From Vibrio mangrovi (GTDB taxonomy: Bacteria; Pseudomonadota; Gammaproteobacteria; Enterobacterales; Vibrionaceae), in contig NZ_AP024883.1 in NCBI RefSeq assembly GCF_024346955.1, forward strand, positions 2,666,001-2,730,000: 64,000 nucleotides of DNA. Reading direction: 5' to 3'. The notes beneath the pieces were generated by a model. It was not told the DNA's origin and searched no databases. It saw only the letters and a list, made by a program, of their open reading frames with translations. The position numbers were made by a program, and so were the translations under genes. Below, one piece after another: positions 9,994-19,183 of this stretch (position 1 is the first letter of the stretch; every line of letters starts with the position of its first letter).

Positions 9994-12285
9994 ATGAATA
10001 AAAAACTTTTAGCGCAACTTATCAGTGAATGGGCTCGCCCCCGGAATGTTCTGGCTCTCGGTCTGGCCGTTTCCCCGGCATTTGCTTTTGCCGATGATGC
10101 CACAGGTAATGAAATGGACGTCTTAGTCGTCACCGGTACCAGCATCAAACAGACACTGACATCAAACATTGCTCAGTCCACAATGCGTACGGAAGCAGAC
10201 CTGACTGAAATTCCCCGTTCGGCAGTCGTAATTAACCGGGATTTACTCGACCAGCAAAGTGCGAGTGACATGAGTGATGTACTGAGCAACATCAGTAACG
10301 TGTCAGAGAGCAACAATTACGGTGGCACCCGTGACCAGTTCTCTATCCGTGGATTTGATGCCAGTGTTTATGAAGACGGTACTCGTATTTATGGACTAGC
10401 TTCCGATAAAGCGGTGCTGGAAGATATTGAATATGTAGAAGTTGTCAAAGGCCCGGAATCGATTCTGTACGGCAATATGAATCCGGGCGGTCTGATCAAC
10501 ATCATCGGTAAAAAACCGCAGGAAGAGCAAAGTTCGCAAATTGCACTGGATCTGGATGAACATGGTAAACAACGCCTCAGCTTCGACAGTACAGGTTCGG
10601 CCAATGAAGACGGCACACTACTGTACCGGATCGTCGGGGTTGCCGATGATTCCGAAGGATGGCGCGATGATTCTGACAGCAGACAGACTTATATCGCTCC
10701 GTCTGTGACCTGGGTAGCCAGCGAAGATACACAAATTACACTCTCTTATAAGTACAACAAAGAGAAAGTTCCTTTTGACCGGGGTACACTGGCGGTTCTT
10801 AACTCATCCGGCGGCTGGGATTTCCTGGATATCGGCAGTAAACGTTTAGGCGCAGGATTTTCATCTCAGGAGAGAACGACCCACAAATTTGGTCTGGAAA
10901 TCGAACACGATATCACTGATGTCTGGACGACCCGTCTGAAACTCAAGCACCAGAAGCGGGAATACGATGGTACGCGAGTCCACTTCTATGCTTCTTCTGC
11001 GGCGTCACGGGGAACAACCGCAGGAATCCCCATTTATGGTCAGGACCAGAATAAGAATGCTTTCGACGGTACGATCAACCGCTACATTGGGGGTGATGAC
11101 ACCTCAAGTGATACTGATATTGTCTCCTGGGAAAACCAGCTGACATTTGATATCGGAGAGGCTTACCATCAAGTCACAACCGGTATCGATGCAACCCGGT
11201 ACAGAGAGAATAAGACCACCAGTACTTCTGCCAGCTGGAGTGGTCTGAATCAGCTGACCACAGCCTACTCCGGACGTTTTCTGGGAACATCGGATCCTAA
11301 TAGCGGTGCTTACGACTATAACTCAGATAACTTTACCAATGTCTCTAACCCGGATGATATGTTCAAAATTCAGGATGAATCTCAGACATTAACCGAGTAT
11401 GGCATCTACCTGAATGATCTGATTGAGTACGGTGACTGGCACTTTGTCGCGGGTGTACGGGCTGACCGTTATTCACGCAAATATACCAAAAATTATGACG
11501 AGACTTTACAGTCCGCAGTTTCTGCGCTGGTCACTCTGGAAAATGAGGACACCAAAAGACCTTATGAGACCAATGTCAGTGGTCAGTTAGGCGCGCTGTA
11601 CCAGATCACCGATAATGTTTCTGCCTTCTCCAATATAGCAACGTCTTATATGCCGAATAATGCCTATGACTCCGTTGCCAATCACTGGGTCGATCCACAA
11701 GATGGTACTCAATACGAAATCGGTACCAAACTGGCACTATTGGATAAAAAGCTCAATCTGACACTATCCACTTACCGTATCGATCTGGACAATGTTGCCT
11801 ACGCAGGTGATGTTACCGGCAGTTACGATGTCTATAAACAGCGCAGCCGGGGTTTTGAAATTGATGGTGATTACGCCATTACCGATCAGTTAACGGCGAT
11901 CTTCTCTTACGGTTATACTGATGTCGAGTTCGTCAACGCACCAGACACAGTCAACAAACCGGTGAACATTCCTGAAAATAATGCCAGTACCTGGTTGTTC
12001 TACAATGATGGTGAAGAGTGGGGTGCCGGGACAGGAATTGTCTATGTCGGAGACCGAGCCGGTAACCGTCGTAAAGGCTATGATTACACGCTGGATGCCT
12101 ATACACTGGTGAACATGACCGCCTGGTATCAGCCTGCTTTTGCAGACCGACAACTTCGCCTGCAACTCAGTGTCGCCAACCTGTTTGATGAAGACTACTA
12201 TACCGCTTCTTCAGACTCGACACAGAACGCTGTTTATCTGGGCTCACCACGGACAGTATCTGTGAAAGCCAGCTATAAATTCTGA
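9994..12285 (+). CDS. TonB-dependent siderophore receptor
   Basis: A 763-residue outer-membrane receptor of the FhuA/FpvA/FoxA class. A signal peptide with an unusually long n-region ends near AFAFADD (about residue 33). A TonB-box-like DVLVVTGT follows, then the plug domain with its conserved RGFDASVYEDGTR and VEVVKGPESILYGNMNPGG segments. The remainder is a strand-rich barrel that ends in the conserved NLFDEDYYT motif and a terminal phenylalanine (SYKF). It should import the ferric form of the peptide made by the adjacent synthetases; that pairing is inferred from position and the shared Fur box. A strong intrinsic terminator follows its stop. Confidence 0.96.
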   Translation: MNKKLLAQLISEWARPRNVLALGLAVSPAFAFADDATGNEMDVLVVTGTSIKQTLTSNIAQSTMRTEADLTEIPRSAVVINRDLLDQQSASDMSDVLSNISNVSESNNYGGTRDQFSIRGFDASVYEDGTRIYGLASDKAVLEDIEYVEVVKGPESILYGNMNPGGLINIIGKKPQEEQSSQIALDLDEHGKQRLSFDSTGSANEDGTLLYRIVGVADDSEGWRDDSDSRQTYIAPSVTWVASEDTQITLSYKYNKEKVPFDRGTLAVLNSSGGWDFLDIGSKRLGAGFSSQERTTHKFGLEIEHDITDVWTTRLKLKHQKREYDGTRVHFYASSAASRGTTAGIPIYGQDQNKNAFDGTINRYIGGDDTSSDTDIVSWENQLTFDIGEAYHQVTTGIDATRYRENKTTSTSASWSGLNQLTTAYSGRFLGTSDPNSGAYDYNSDNFTNVSNPDDMFKIQDESQTLTEYGIYLNDLIEYGDWHFVAGVRADRYSRKYTKNYDETLQSAVSALVTLENEDTKRPYETNVSGQLGALYQITDNVSAFSNIATSYMPNNAYDSVANHWVDPQDGTQYEIGTKLALLDKKLNLTLSTYRIDLDNVAYAGDVTGSYDVYKQRSRGFEIDGDYAITDQLTAIFSYGYTDVEFVNAPDTVNKPVNIPENNASTWLFYNDGEEWGAGTGIVYVGDRAGNRRKGYDYTLDAYTLVNMTAWYQPAFADRQLRLQLSVANLFDEDYYTASSDSTQNAVYLGSPRTVSVKASYKF

Positions 12286-12309
12286 TCGCGCTTTACAGAC
12301 AATAAATCG

Positions 12310-12340
12310 GGCCGTTTGAACAACAAACGGCCTTTCTTTT
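12310..12340 (+). terminator. Intrinsic terminator after receptor gene
   Basis: Perfect 9-bp arms GGCCGTTTG (12310-12318) and CAAACGGCC (12324-12332) with an AACAA loop are followed by TTTCTTTT. It lies between the receptor and thioesterase genes, so the thioesterase would need read-through or its own promoter. Confidence 0.85.
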
Positions 12341-12366
12341 ATCTATCTCTATTTTTCGGAAATAAA

Positions 12367-13068
12367 ATGACAACGCTGATCTGTCTGCCTTCCTCCGGCA
12401 GTTCGTCCACGCTCTACTCAGACTGGAAGCCCTTGCTGGCAGAAAAAAACATCTCTCTGCTCTGCCCTGAATACCCCGGCCGGGGACAACGTTTTACCGA
12501 CCCGCTGATTTCCGGTATTCCTGAGCTGGTTGATGATCTGATGCAACAAATCCAGGTCATGCTACCACCGGATGAAAGCTATCACATTTTTGGTCACAGT
12601 CTGGGAGGAGTCGTTGCCTACGAACTGACACTGAAGATTCAGCAGACCACTGGCTTTCCGGCTCCTCAAAGTGTCATTATTTCTGCCAGCCATGCTCCGC
12701 ATTTACGGGGAGAAACGATACTGAAAAGCCATCTTGAAGAACCAGAGTTAATCGCCCTGCTACAAAAAATGGGCGGCCTGAAAAAAGAAGTGCTACAGCA
12801 TCCGGAACTCATGGAATTGCTCCTGCCGATTATCCGTGCGGATCTGGCTCTGAACGACCATTATCACCGGCATGACATCGCCCCGCTTTCCTGCCCGATC
12901 ACCACGATTCACGGGTTATCCGATCCCATCGTAAAACCGGAGAATATCAGCGCATGGGAACGTTATACCGCAGACTACCGGCATCTGGACTGGCCGGGTG
13001 ATCATTTCTATTTCCAACAGAATTTAAAAGACTTTCTGAATCGTTTGTCACATATGCTGGCGGCTTAG
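12367..13068 (+). CDS. Type II thioesterase (NRPS-associated alpha/beta hydrolase)
   Basis: A 233-residue stand-alone thioesterase of the GrsT/PchC type. It opens with the typical LICLPSSGSSSTLYSDW segment, has PEYPGRGQR, the nucleophile Ser78 in GHSLGG, an Asp in HGLSDPIV and the catalytic His in PGDHFYF. Such enzymes clear mis-primed or stalled acyl groups from carrier domains; because the complete synthetase here lacks a terminal thioesterase domain, a release role is also possible. I chose ATG 12367, with a CGGA motif upstream; a longer reading from a TTG at 12316 would run through the terminator hairpin and add residues not typical of the family. Confidence 0.9.
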   Translation: MTTLICLPSSGSSSTLYSDWKPLLAEKNISLLCPEYPGRGQRFTDPLISGIPELVDDLMQQIQVMLPPDESYHIFGHSLGGVVAYELTLKIQQTTGFPAPQSVIISASHAPHLRGETILKSHLEEPELIALLQKMGGLKKEVLQHPELMELLLPIIRADLALNDHYHRHDIAPLSCPITTIHGLSDPIVKPENISAWERYTADYRHLDWPGDHFYFQQNLKDFLNRLSHMLAA

Positions 13069-13152
13069 TTTACAGACAGGAAACATCTGAGGGCACAATG
13101 AACCTGACACTGTATTTTTTATATGACGTGATCATCCGGTAAGATTTAACTG

Positions 13153-13752
13153 CTATTTGCCGAAGTATGGTGTTGGTTTCTTTCCCAGCCCCTGCCACTC
13201 AAAACAGTAGTCATGTGGTGACTTACGCTCTAACGGCCGGACAAAACGCTCTTTCGGTGTTCCGACGGATATTGCCCCCAGAACCTGATCTTCCGGCTGC
13301 ATTCCCAGTACAGGTTTGAGTTCATCCCCGGCCAGAAAGGTGTACCAGAATCCGCCATAACCCATCAGATGAAGTCCCGTCATGATATTCTGAACTGCGG
13401 CCCCGCCACATAACCATTGATCCCATAAAGAAACATCATGCTCTGGTTTTAAGTCCGTCACCGCAATAATCATCATCGGCGTGTTAGCAATTTCCTGACA
13501 GGAACGACGGGCCTTTTCGGTCAGCACTCCACCCGGTAGCTGTCTGCGGTACATTTCCAGAGTCGCATCAGCCAGCACCTGCATTTTCTCCCCTTTCACG
13601 ACCAGAAAACGCCAGGGTTTTAAATTACCGTGGTCTGGTGTCGTCATAACCAGCTCAAATAATGATTGCAGTTCCTGATCATTGGGAGCCGGATGAATCA
13701 GTTTCTTCCGGCTGTAAGAACGTCTGGACAATAAAGGTGCTAAAGATTCCAT
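13153..13752 (-). CDS. Nitroreductase-family FMN oxidoreductase (YdjA-like)
   Basis: A 199-residue protein of the nitroreductase fold, closest by eye to the YdjA/TdsD-like branch. It has the N-terminal RRSYSRKK motif that binds FMN phosphate, the PDHGNLKPWRFLVV segment, and GLHLMGYGGFWYTF near the middle. It is the last gene of the exporter-yej operon and starts 2 bp after the yejF stop. Its role in siderophore use is unknown. Reduction of the ferric complex or of a flavin, or an oxidation during biosynthesis, are possible; I have no direct evidence for any of them. Confidence 0.85.
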   Translation of the reverse strand: MESLAPLLSRRSYSRKKLIHPAPNDQELQSLFELVMTTPDHGNLKPWRFLVVKGEKMQVLADATLEMYRRQLPGGVLTEKARRSCQEIANTPMMIIAVTDLKPEHDVSLWDQWLCGGAAVQNIMTGLHLMGYGGFWYTFLAGDELKPVLGMQPEDQVLGAISVGTPKERFVRPLERKSPHDYCFEWQGLGKKPTPYFGK

Positions 13753-13754
13753 AA

Positions 13755-15293
13755 TTAAACAACCTGTAATGAAGTAAGTTTTCTGTTCCGGTTTTCATCT
13801 TCGCGGCAATCACTACGCTGATCGCAGTCATCAGGCAGGTGAGGCCATTTACCCAAAGCAATCTGCTGCCCCTGAGACAACACCAGAGATCGGTGACAGA
13901 GGTTTGCCAGCAAACCCTGATCATGACTGATGACAATCAAACTAAAATGCCGCTCAGCCTGTAAACGCTGAATCAGGGTAATAATGTTGCGCCGGTTCAG
14001 TTGATCCAGTGCCGTCGTCGGCTCATCGAGAATCAAAAGTTTCGGGGACAAAATTAATGCTCTGGCAATCATTACCCGTTGCCGTTGACCGCCGGAAAGT
14101 TCATGGGGATAACGGTAGAGAAGTGCTTCATCCAGCCCGACTTCCCTCATTGCTTCCCTGAGCTTTGATTCGAGTCGTTGCGTCTGCCCGGTAAACTGAG
14201 CCAGATAAACATCTTTCAGAGAATGCCGGATCGTCAGGCGCGGATTAAAACTTGCGGCCGTGTCCTGAAAGACAAACTGCATCTTGCCACGCTGTGCCCG
14301 TAATGCTTTGCGGGAAAGCTGTAACCAGCTCTGGCCATCAAACTCAATGGTTCCTGTTGCCGGGAGTAACCGGAGTAACGCTTTGGCCAGTGTCGATTTC
14401 CCGGCCCCGCTTTCACCGAGAATTCCCAGATTTTCCCCCAGAGCAAGCTCAAAACTGATTCCGCTGATAATCTTATCGACCGATAAATCTTTTACCCGTA
14501 AAACCGGGAAAGAAGCAACGGCTTCCGGTTGTCTGAACGGGTCATGCTCCAGCAACATCCGCGTGTAATCATGAGCGGGCTGCGAAAAAATCTGCCGGGT
14601 GCTGCCCTGTTCGACAATCCGCCCCTGTTTCAGAACCAGTACCTGTTCGGCAATGTCACGCACCAGTTGCAAATCATGTGTGATCAGCACCAGAGCCATG
14701 TTCAGTTGCTGTTGCAGATGTTTCAGCAAATTCAGTATCTGTCGCTGGGTTTTCTCGTCAAGAGCTGTCGAAGGTTCATCGGCGATCAACAGTTTCGGGG
14801 AGTTGGCTATCGCAATCGCGATCAGCAGACGCTGCCTTTGCCCGCCGGACAACTGGTGAGGAAAACGCCGCTTATGCTCGGGCAATAAACCGACCTGAAG
14901 CAGCAGATTATCAATTTTCGTCCGCAACTGAGACTTCGACAGTCGTTGATTCATCTGGTGTAAACGAATGGCGCGGGCGAGCATCCATTCAGCCCGCTTC
15001 ACCGGATTTAAAGCCGACAATGGCTCTTGTGCAACCCGGCCAATCACATTTCCCCGTAGCGCTCTCCAGTCTTGGTCACTACCGGATGCGATGTTCTGAT
15101 TCTCAAGATAAACCTCACCCTGAACCTGACCATCGGCCGGAGCAAGCCCAACCATGATTTTTGACAGCAGTGTTTTTCCCGCCCCGCTTTCCCCGACAAT
15201 CGCCAGAGTTTCTCCGGCAGGAAGACTGAAGTGAATGTTATCCAGTAACACCTGCTCACCGAGCGTGAATGAAAGTCCGCGGCACTTAAGCAT
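13755..15293 (-). CDS. Peptide ABC transporter, dual ATP-binding protein (YejF-like)
   Basis: A fused ABC ATPase of about 512 residues with two nucleotide-binding domains, as in YejF of the microcin C/peptide importer. Each half has a Walker A (GESGAGKTLLS, GESGAGKSTLA), an LSGGQRQR signature and a Walker B (LLIADEPSTALD, LLILDEPTTALD). I start it at ATG 15293 (MLKCRGLSF), overlapping the yejE stop by 8 bp. A longer start at 15335 would add a basic extension that overlaps yejE more deeply. It energises the YejB/YejE permease encoded directly upstream. Confidence 0.93.
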   Translation of the reverse strand: MLKCRGLSFTLGEQVLLDNIHFSLPAGETLAIVGESGAGKTLLSKIMVGLAPADGQVQGEVYLENQNIASGSDQDWRALRGNVIGRVAQEPLSALNPVKRAEWMLARAIRLHQMNQRLSKSQLRTKIDNLLLQVGLLPEHKRRFPHQLSGGQRQRLLIAIAIANSPKLLIADEPSTALDEKTQRQILNLLKHLQQQLNMALVLITHDLQLVRDIAEQVLVLKQGRIVEQGSTRQIFSQPAHDYTRMLLEHDPFRQPEAVASFPVLRVKDLSVDKIISGISFELALGENLGILGESGAGKSTLAKALLRLLPATGTIEFDGQSWLQLSRKALRAQRGKMQFVFQDTAASFNPRLTIRHSLKDVYLAQFTGQTQRLESKLREAMREVGLDEALLYRYPHELSGGQRQRVMIARALILSPKLLILDEPTTALDQLNRRNIITLIQRLQAERHFSLIVISHDQGLLANLCHRSLVLSQGQQIALGKWPHLPDDCDQRSDCREDENRNRKLTSLQVV

Positions 15294-16329
15294 GATCACC
15301 CGCCTTTTCCGCTTGAGTGGCTTCTGGCTGAACAACAGAGCTCCGTCTTGCTGCCAGTTCCTGAATCATCTCACCGATCAGCACCACAGATGTCACCAAC
15401 ACCAGAATATAGAAACAACCAATCATCCCAAGCCAGGGCGCCTGCAAATTATTCTTTCCCTGAGCCAGCAGTTCGCCCAGAGACGGATAACCGGCCGGCA
15501 GCCCGAAACCAAGAAAATCCAGCGTGATCAGCGCTCCTAATGCCCCGGCAAAAATAAAAGGCAGGTTACTGACCAACGCGACCACAGCATTCGGTAAAAC
15601 ATGGGTGAAGATAATCCGCCGGTCTGACACTCCGGCAATGATCGCCGCCTGAACATAATCAAGCTGCCGGATCCGTAACACTTCCGCCCGCACCTGCTGC
15701 GCCAGATGATGCCAGCCTAAAAGTGACAGGATCAACAGCAGAATCCAGGGACCGGGCTGAACCAGACTTGCCATGATCATCACGATAAAAATCGCCGGAA
15801 TCGCACCCCATATTTCAGTTATACGCTGTCCAATCAGATCAACAAGACCACCGTAGTAACCCTGACCGGCGCCAAAACACAAAGCCAGAATGGCGACAAT
15901 CATTGTCAGACCAAAGGCAAACAACAGACTGATTTGTGTGCCATAAAGAATCCGGGCCAGAACATCCCGCCCCTGATCATCAACACCAAGCCAGTTCACT
16001 GCTGAAGGTGGTGAAGGGAAACTGACATCATAATTGATGGTATCGAAAGAAAAACGCACCGGAGGCCACAGCCACCAGCCATGACGGGTAATCTCTTCAG
16101 CAACGAATTCATCTTTATAATTCGCTTCCGTTTCAAAAAAGCCGCCGAATTCTGTCTCCGGATAAACATGCAGCAATGGGAAATACCACTGCCCCTGATA
16201 AACGATCACCAACGGCTTATTGTTTGCCAGTAGCGGAGACAGGCAACTCATGAGAAAAATCGCGGCAAGCATCACCACAGCGATTTTTCCTCTTCTGACG
16301 ACTCTGAAACGCTTTTCCTGCAACCTCAT
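15286..16329 (-). CDS. Peptide ABC transporter permease (YejE-like)
   Basis: A 347-residue inner-membrane permease of the oligopeptide (DppC/OppC) type. One N-terminal membrane segment is followed by a periplasmic region of about 100 residues containing YPETEFGGFFETEANY, typical of YejE. A core of five or so segments then carries the EAA-like loop (RQLDYVQAAIIAGVSDRRIIFTHVLPNA). It overlaps yejB by 4 bp and pairs with it to form the channel. Confidence 0.93.
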   Translation of the reverse strand: MRLQEKRFRVVRRGKIAVVMLAAIFLMSCLSPLLANNKPLVIVYQGQWYFPLLHVYPETEFGGFFETEANYKDEFVAEEITRHGWWLWPPVRFSFDTINYDVSFPSPPSAVNWLGVDDQGRDVLARILYGTQISLLFAFGLTMIVAILALCFGAGQGYYGGLVDLIGQRITEIWGAIPAIFIVMIMASLVQPGPWILLLILSLLGWHHLAQQVRAEVLRIRQLDYVQAAIIAGVSDRRIIFTHVLPNAVVALVSNLPFIFAGALGALITLDFLGFGLPAGYPSLGELLAQGKNNLQAPWLGMIGCFYILVLVTSVVLIGEMIQELAARRSSVVQPEATQAEKAGDHA

Positions 16330-17381
16330 CCGTTCACCGCCTCAAAACTCATCCGCGGGTCAACCAGACGGTACAGAATGTCTCCGAGCAGGGTCATGAA
16401 CAGCCCCAACAGTGAATAGACATAAATGATGCCCAGCACAACCGGATAGTCCCGTTGCAGCAAAGACTCGAACGCCAGTAATGCGACACCATCGAGTGAA
16501 AAAATAATTTCAACCAGTAACGCTCCGCCGACAAACAGAGCCAGTAAATCTGCCGGAATCCGGGCAATCAGCACCAACAGACTGTTTTGCAGCACATGCC
16601 GGAACAACACACTCTGACGGCTTTCCCCGATACTGAGTGCCGTCTCGACATAAGGCTGATTCAGTTGATCGACGACTGAATTTCTGATCAGCATCGTCAC
16701 GGGAGCAAGACCACCGGCAACGCAAGTCATCACCGGCAGAAAAATATGCCAGGCATAATCTTTCAGTTGCTCTGCCAGCGTCATCTGAGAAAATTCCGCC
16801 GACACTAATCCCCGCAGCGGAAACCAGTCAAAAACACCGCCTCCGGCGAACAGAATCATCAACAGAACCGCTATGATAAAAGTCGGCAGTGCTACGGAAA
16901 GAAACAGGGTAAAACTGGTGATTGCATCCAGCCAGCCGCCCCGGTTCAGTGCTTTCCATACTCCCAGCGGAATCGCGATCAGATAGGTAATCAGCAGGCT
17001 CCAGAAACCGATTGAAAAAGAGGTCGGTAACTTATCCTTAATCAGCGCAGCCACCGATTGTCCGCTAAAATAGCTTTGACCTAAATCCAGCGTGAGATAG
17101 CGCCACAGTGTATCGGTATAACGTTGCCAGAGTGGCTGATCAAAACCATATTCACGGGCAATCTGCTGGCGCAGCCGGGCATCAATCTGGTTGCTGCCCA
17201 ACTGCGTATTCTCACTTTCAAACAGCGACGTTGTCCCGGTTTCCATACCGCCCATTCGGGCCAGCACTGCATCCAGCGGCCCACCGGGTAACCACTGCAA
17301 CAGGAAGAAATTCAGTGTCACAATCACCAGTAAAGTCGGCACAATCAGACACAGACGTTTAACGATATATTGCTGCATCAT
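16326..17381 (-). CDS. Peptide ABC transporter permease (YejB-like)
   Basis: A 351-residue permease of the DppB/OppB type. It has the N-terminal YIVKRLCLIVPTLLVIVTLNFF segment, the conserved WLPGGPLD, a long periplasmic loop with REYGFDQPLWQRYTDTLWRYL, and an EAA loop (ETALSIGESRQSVLFRHVLQNS). Start and stop overlap the neighbouring yejA and yejE genes by 4 bp each, so the importer is produced as one translationally coupled unit. Confidence 0.93.
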   Translation of the reverse strand: MMQQYIVKRLCLIVPTLLVIVTLNFFLLQWLPGGPLDAVLARMGGMETGTTSLFESENTQLGSNQIDARLRQQIAREYGFDQPLWQRYTDTLWRYLTLDLGQSYFSGQSVAALIKDKLPTSFSIGFWSLLITYLIAIPLGVWKALNRGGWLDAITSFTLFLSVALPTFIIAVLLMILFAGGGVFDWFPLRGLVSAEFSQMTLAEQLKDYAWHIFLPVMTCVAGGLAPVTMLIRNSVVDQLNQPYVETALSIGESRQSVLFRHVLQNSLLVLIARIPADLLALFVGGALLVEIIFSLDGVALLAFESLLQRDYPVVLGIIYVYSLLGLFMTLLGDILYRLVDPRMSFEAVNG

Positions 17382-19183
17382 TGCGCTGAATGATCCCGCC
17401 GGCTATCCCACCAGAACTCAACTTCATAACCGTAGGCCGGATCCACTTCCGGTCGTTGAATATAATCCGCATGAGCAACCAGCTGGAAATTCCGCGCCCA
17501 TAGAGGCAGGAAGTAATATTTCCACTTCAATACCCGATCGAGTGCTTTCCCGTAGACTTCGGTTTTCCGGTAACTGTCTGCATGAACCAAATCTTCAACC
17601 AATGCATCAATCACCGGATCATTAAATCCGGCAATATTGTTGCTGGTCGCCACATCAGCAAACGAAGAAAGCAGTGCAGAACGAACTTCGGTATTCGGTG
17701 GAATACGTACTTTGTACTGAATCGGCGTCATATCAAACTGACGCTGCATGAGCTGTTTGTAGAATTCCGTTCCGGTACGCACAGAAATCTGTCCCTCAAT
17801 TCCCAGCCGTTTCAGGTTTTGCAGATAAGCACCCAAAGCCGGTTTCATTGCCGGAGACGGCACCAGAAAATGAATCACAAACGGCTGGTGATTCGCATCG
17901 ACCAGTTTCCCCTGTTCGGTTTTCCAGCCAGCTTGTTCAAGCAGCTTTTTCGCTTGGATCAGATTGTCCCGGTCTCTGCCCGAACCATCGGTTGCCGGCC
18001 AGTGAAATGTTCCGGAGAACAGTGCCGGGGGAAGTTCTTGTTTAAAAGGTGCCAGAACTTCACTTTCCTGTGGAGAAATATGACCGGCGGATGCCAGAAA
18101 GCTATTGTTGAACAGACTTTCGGCCCGTTGGTACTGCCCCTGAAATGCCCGTTTATTCAGCCATTCAAAATCAAATGCATAAGCCAGTGCTTCACGGGTT
18201 TTCGGGTTGGCAAATTTCGCTTCCCGCAGATTGAAAAGTAACGCAGTCACAAACGATGGCGCATCATAGTCGATTTTCTCTTTCACCACCGTTCCGGAAT
18301 CAAAAGCCTTGCCCTGATAAAGTTTTTGCCAGCGGGCCAGATTTGATTCGGCAATATAATTGACTTCCCCGGCGGCTAAAGCCTGCACCGCTGCATTGCG
18401 ATCCCGGAAATATTCGACCCGGATGGTTTTGAAGTTATATTTGCCACGATTGACAGGCAGATCTTTTCCCCAGTAGTCGTTGCGCAGGGAATAAGTGATA
18501 CTGCGGCCCGGCACAACCGCCGTTATCCGGTAAGGTCCGGAACCGACAGGAATATCGAGTGTCGGTTTGGTGAAATCTTTCCCCTGCCAGACGTGTTTGG
18601 GCAGAACGGGCAGGTTCCCGGCATTCAATACCTGTAACCGGCTGCCATGATCCCCAAAATTGAACTTCACCTCTCTCGGCCCCAGCACTTCGACAGACCG
18701 GACGCCCTGAAAACGGGATTTGATATTACTCAATCCGACGGTTTTATATTTTTCAACTGTAAAAGCGACATCTTCTGCGGTGACCGGCTGGCCATCGCTG
18801 AAACGGGCACCTTTTCTCAATTGGTATTTCACCCATGAATAATCATCGGCAATGGTAATAGTTTCAGCTAAAGCGCCATAACGGGTTTTGATTTCATCTT
18901 TATCATGGCCGCGATCGGTCAGACTGTCATAAAGCCAGAACAACCCTCTGGGTTTGGTCCCCAGATTAATAAATTGATGCAGAGAATCAAAACTACCGAT
19001 TTCAGCAATCACCAGTTCCCCCTGCTTTGGCGCACTCGGATTGGCGTATGCGAAATGGTCAAAATCTGCCGGATATTTCGGTTGCCCGTAAAGAGAAACG
19101 GCATGAGTGACTTCTTCTGCCAGAACATTCTGACTCAGACAACAAACCACCAGAATCAATGCGCCTGATATTTTTCTCAGCAT
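17378..19183 (-). CDS. Peptide ABC transporter, periplasmic binding protein (YejA-like)
   Basis: A 601-residue extracellular solute-binding protein of family 5. A signal peptide ends at NVLAEE (about residue 23). The mature start AVSLYGQPKYPADFDHFAYANP is the hallmark of the YejA branch, and the family-5 core RKGARFSDGQPVTAEDVAFT is present. Its ATG overlaps the exporter stop by 7 bp. YejA proteins bind peptides, and this one sits between a siderophore exporter gene and its permease genes. Binding of the peptide siderophore, or of a fragment after iron release, is a reasonable inference. Confidence 0.93.
   Translation of the reverse strand: MLRKISGALILVVCCLSQNVLAEEVTHAVSLYGQPKYPADFDHFAYANPSAPKQGELVIAEIGSFDSLHQFINLGTKPRGLFWLYDSLTDRGHDKDEIKTRYGALAETITIADDYSWVKYQLRKGARFSDGQPVTAEDVAFTVEKYKTVGLSNIKSRFQGVRSVEVLGPREVKFNFGDHGSRLQVLNAGNLPVLPKHVWQGKDFTKPTLDIPVGSGPYRITAVVPGRSITYSLRNDYWGKDLPVNRGKYNFKTIRVEYFRDRNAAVQALAAGEVNYIAESNLARWQKLYQGKAFDSGTVVKEKIDYDAPSFVTALLFNLREAKFANPKTREALAYAFDFEWLNKRAFQGQYQRAESLFNNSFLASAGHISPQESEVLAPFKQELPPALFSGTFHWPATDGSGRDRDNLIQAKKLLEQAGWKTEQGKLVDANHQPFVIHFLVPSPAMKPALGAYLQNLKRLGIEGQISVRTGTEFYKQLMQRQFDMTPIQYKVRIPPNTEVRSALLSSFADVATSNNIAGFNDPVIDALVEDLVHADSYRKTEVYGKALDRVLKWKYYFLPLWARNFQLVAHADYIQRPEVDPAYGYEVEFWWDSRRDHSAQ

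Noticed and set aside
12316..12366. Longer thioesterase N-terminus from a TTG codon
   Set aside because: The extension is encoded by the terminator hairpin and its T-run, and the family start fits the ATG at 12367.
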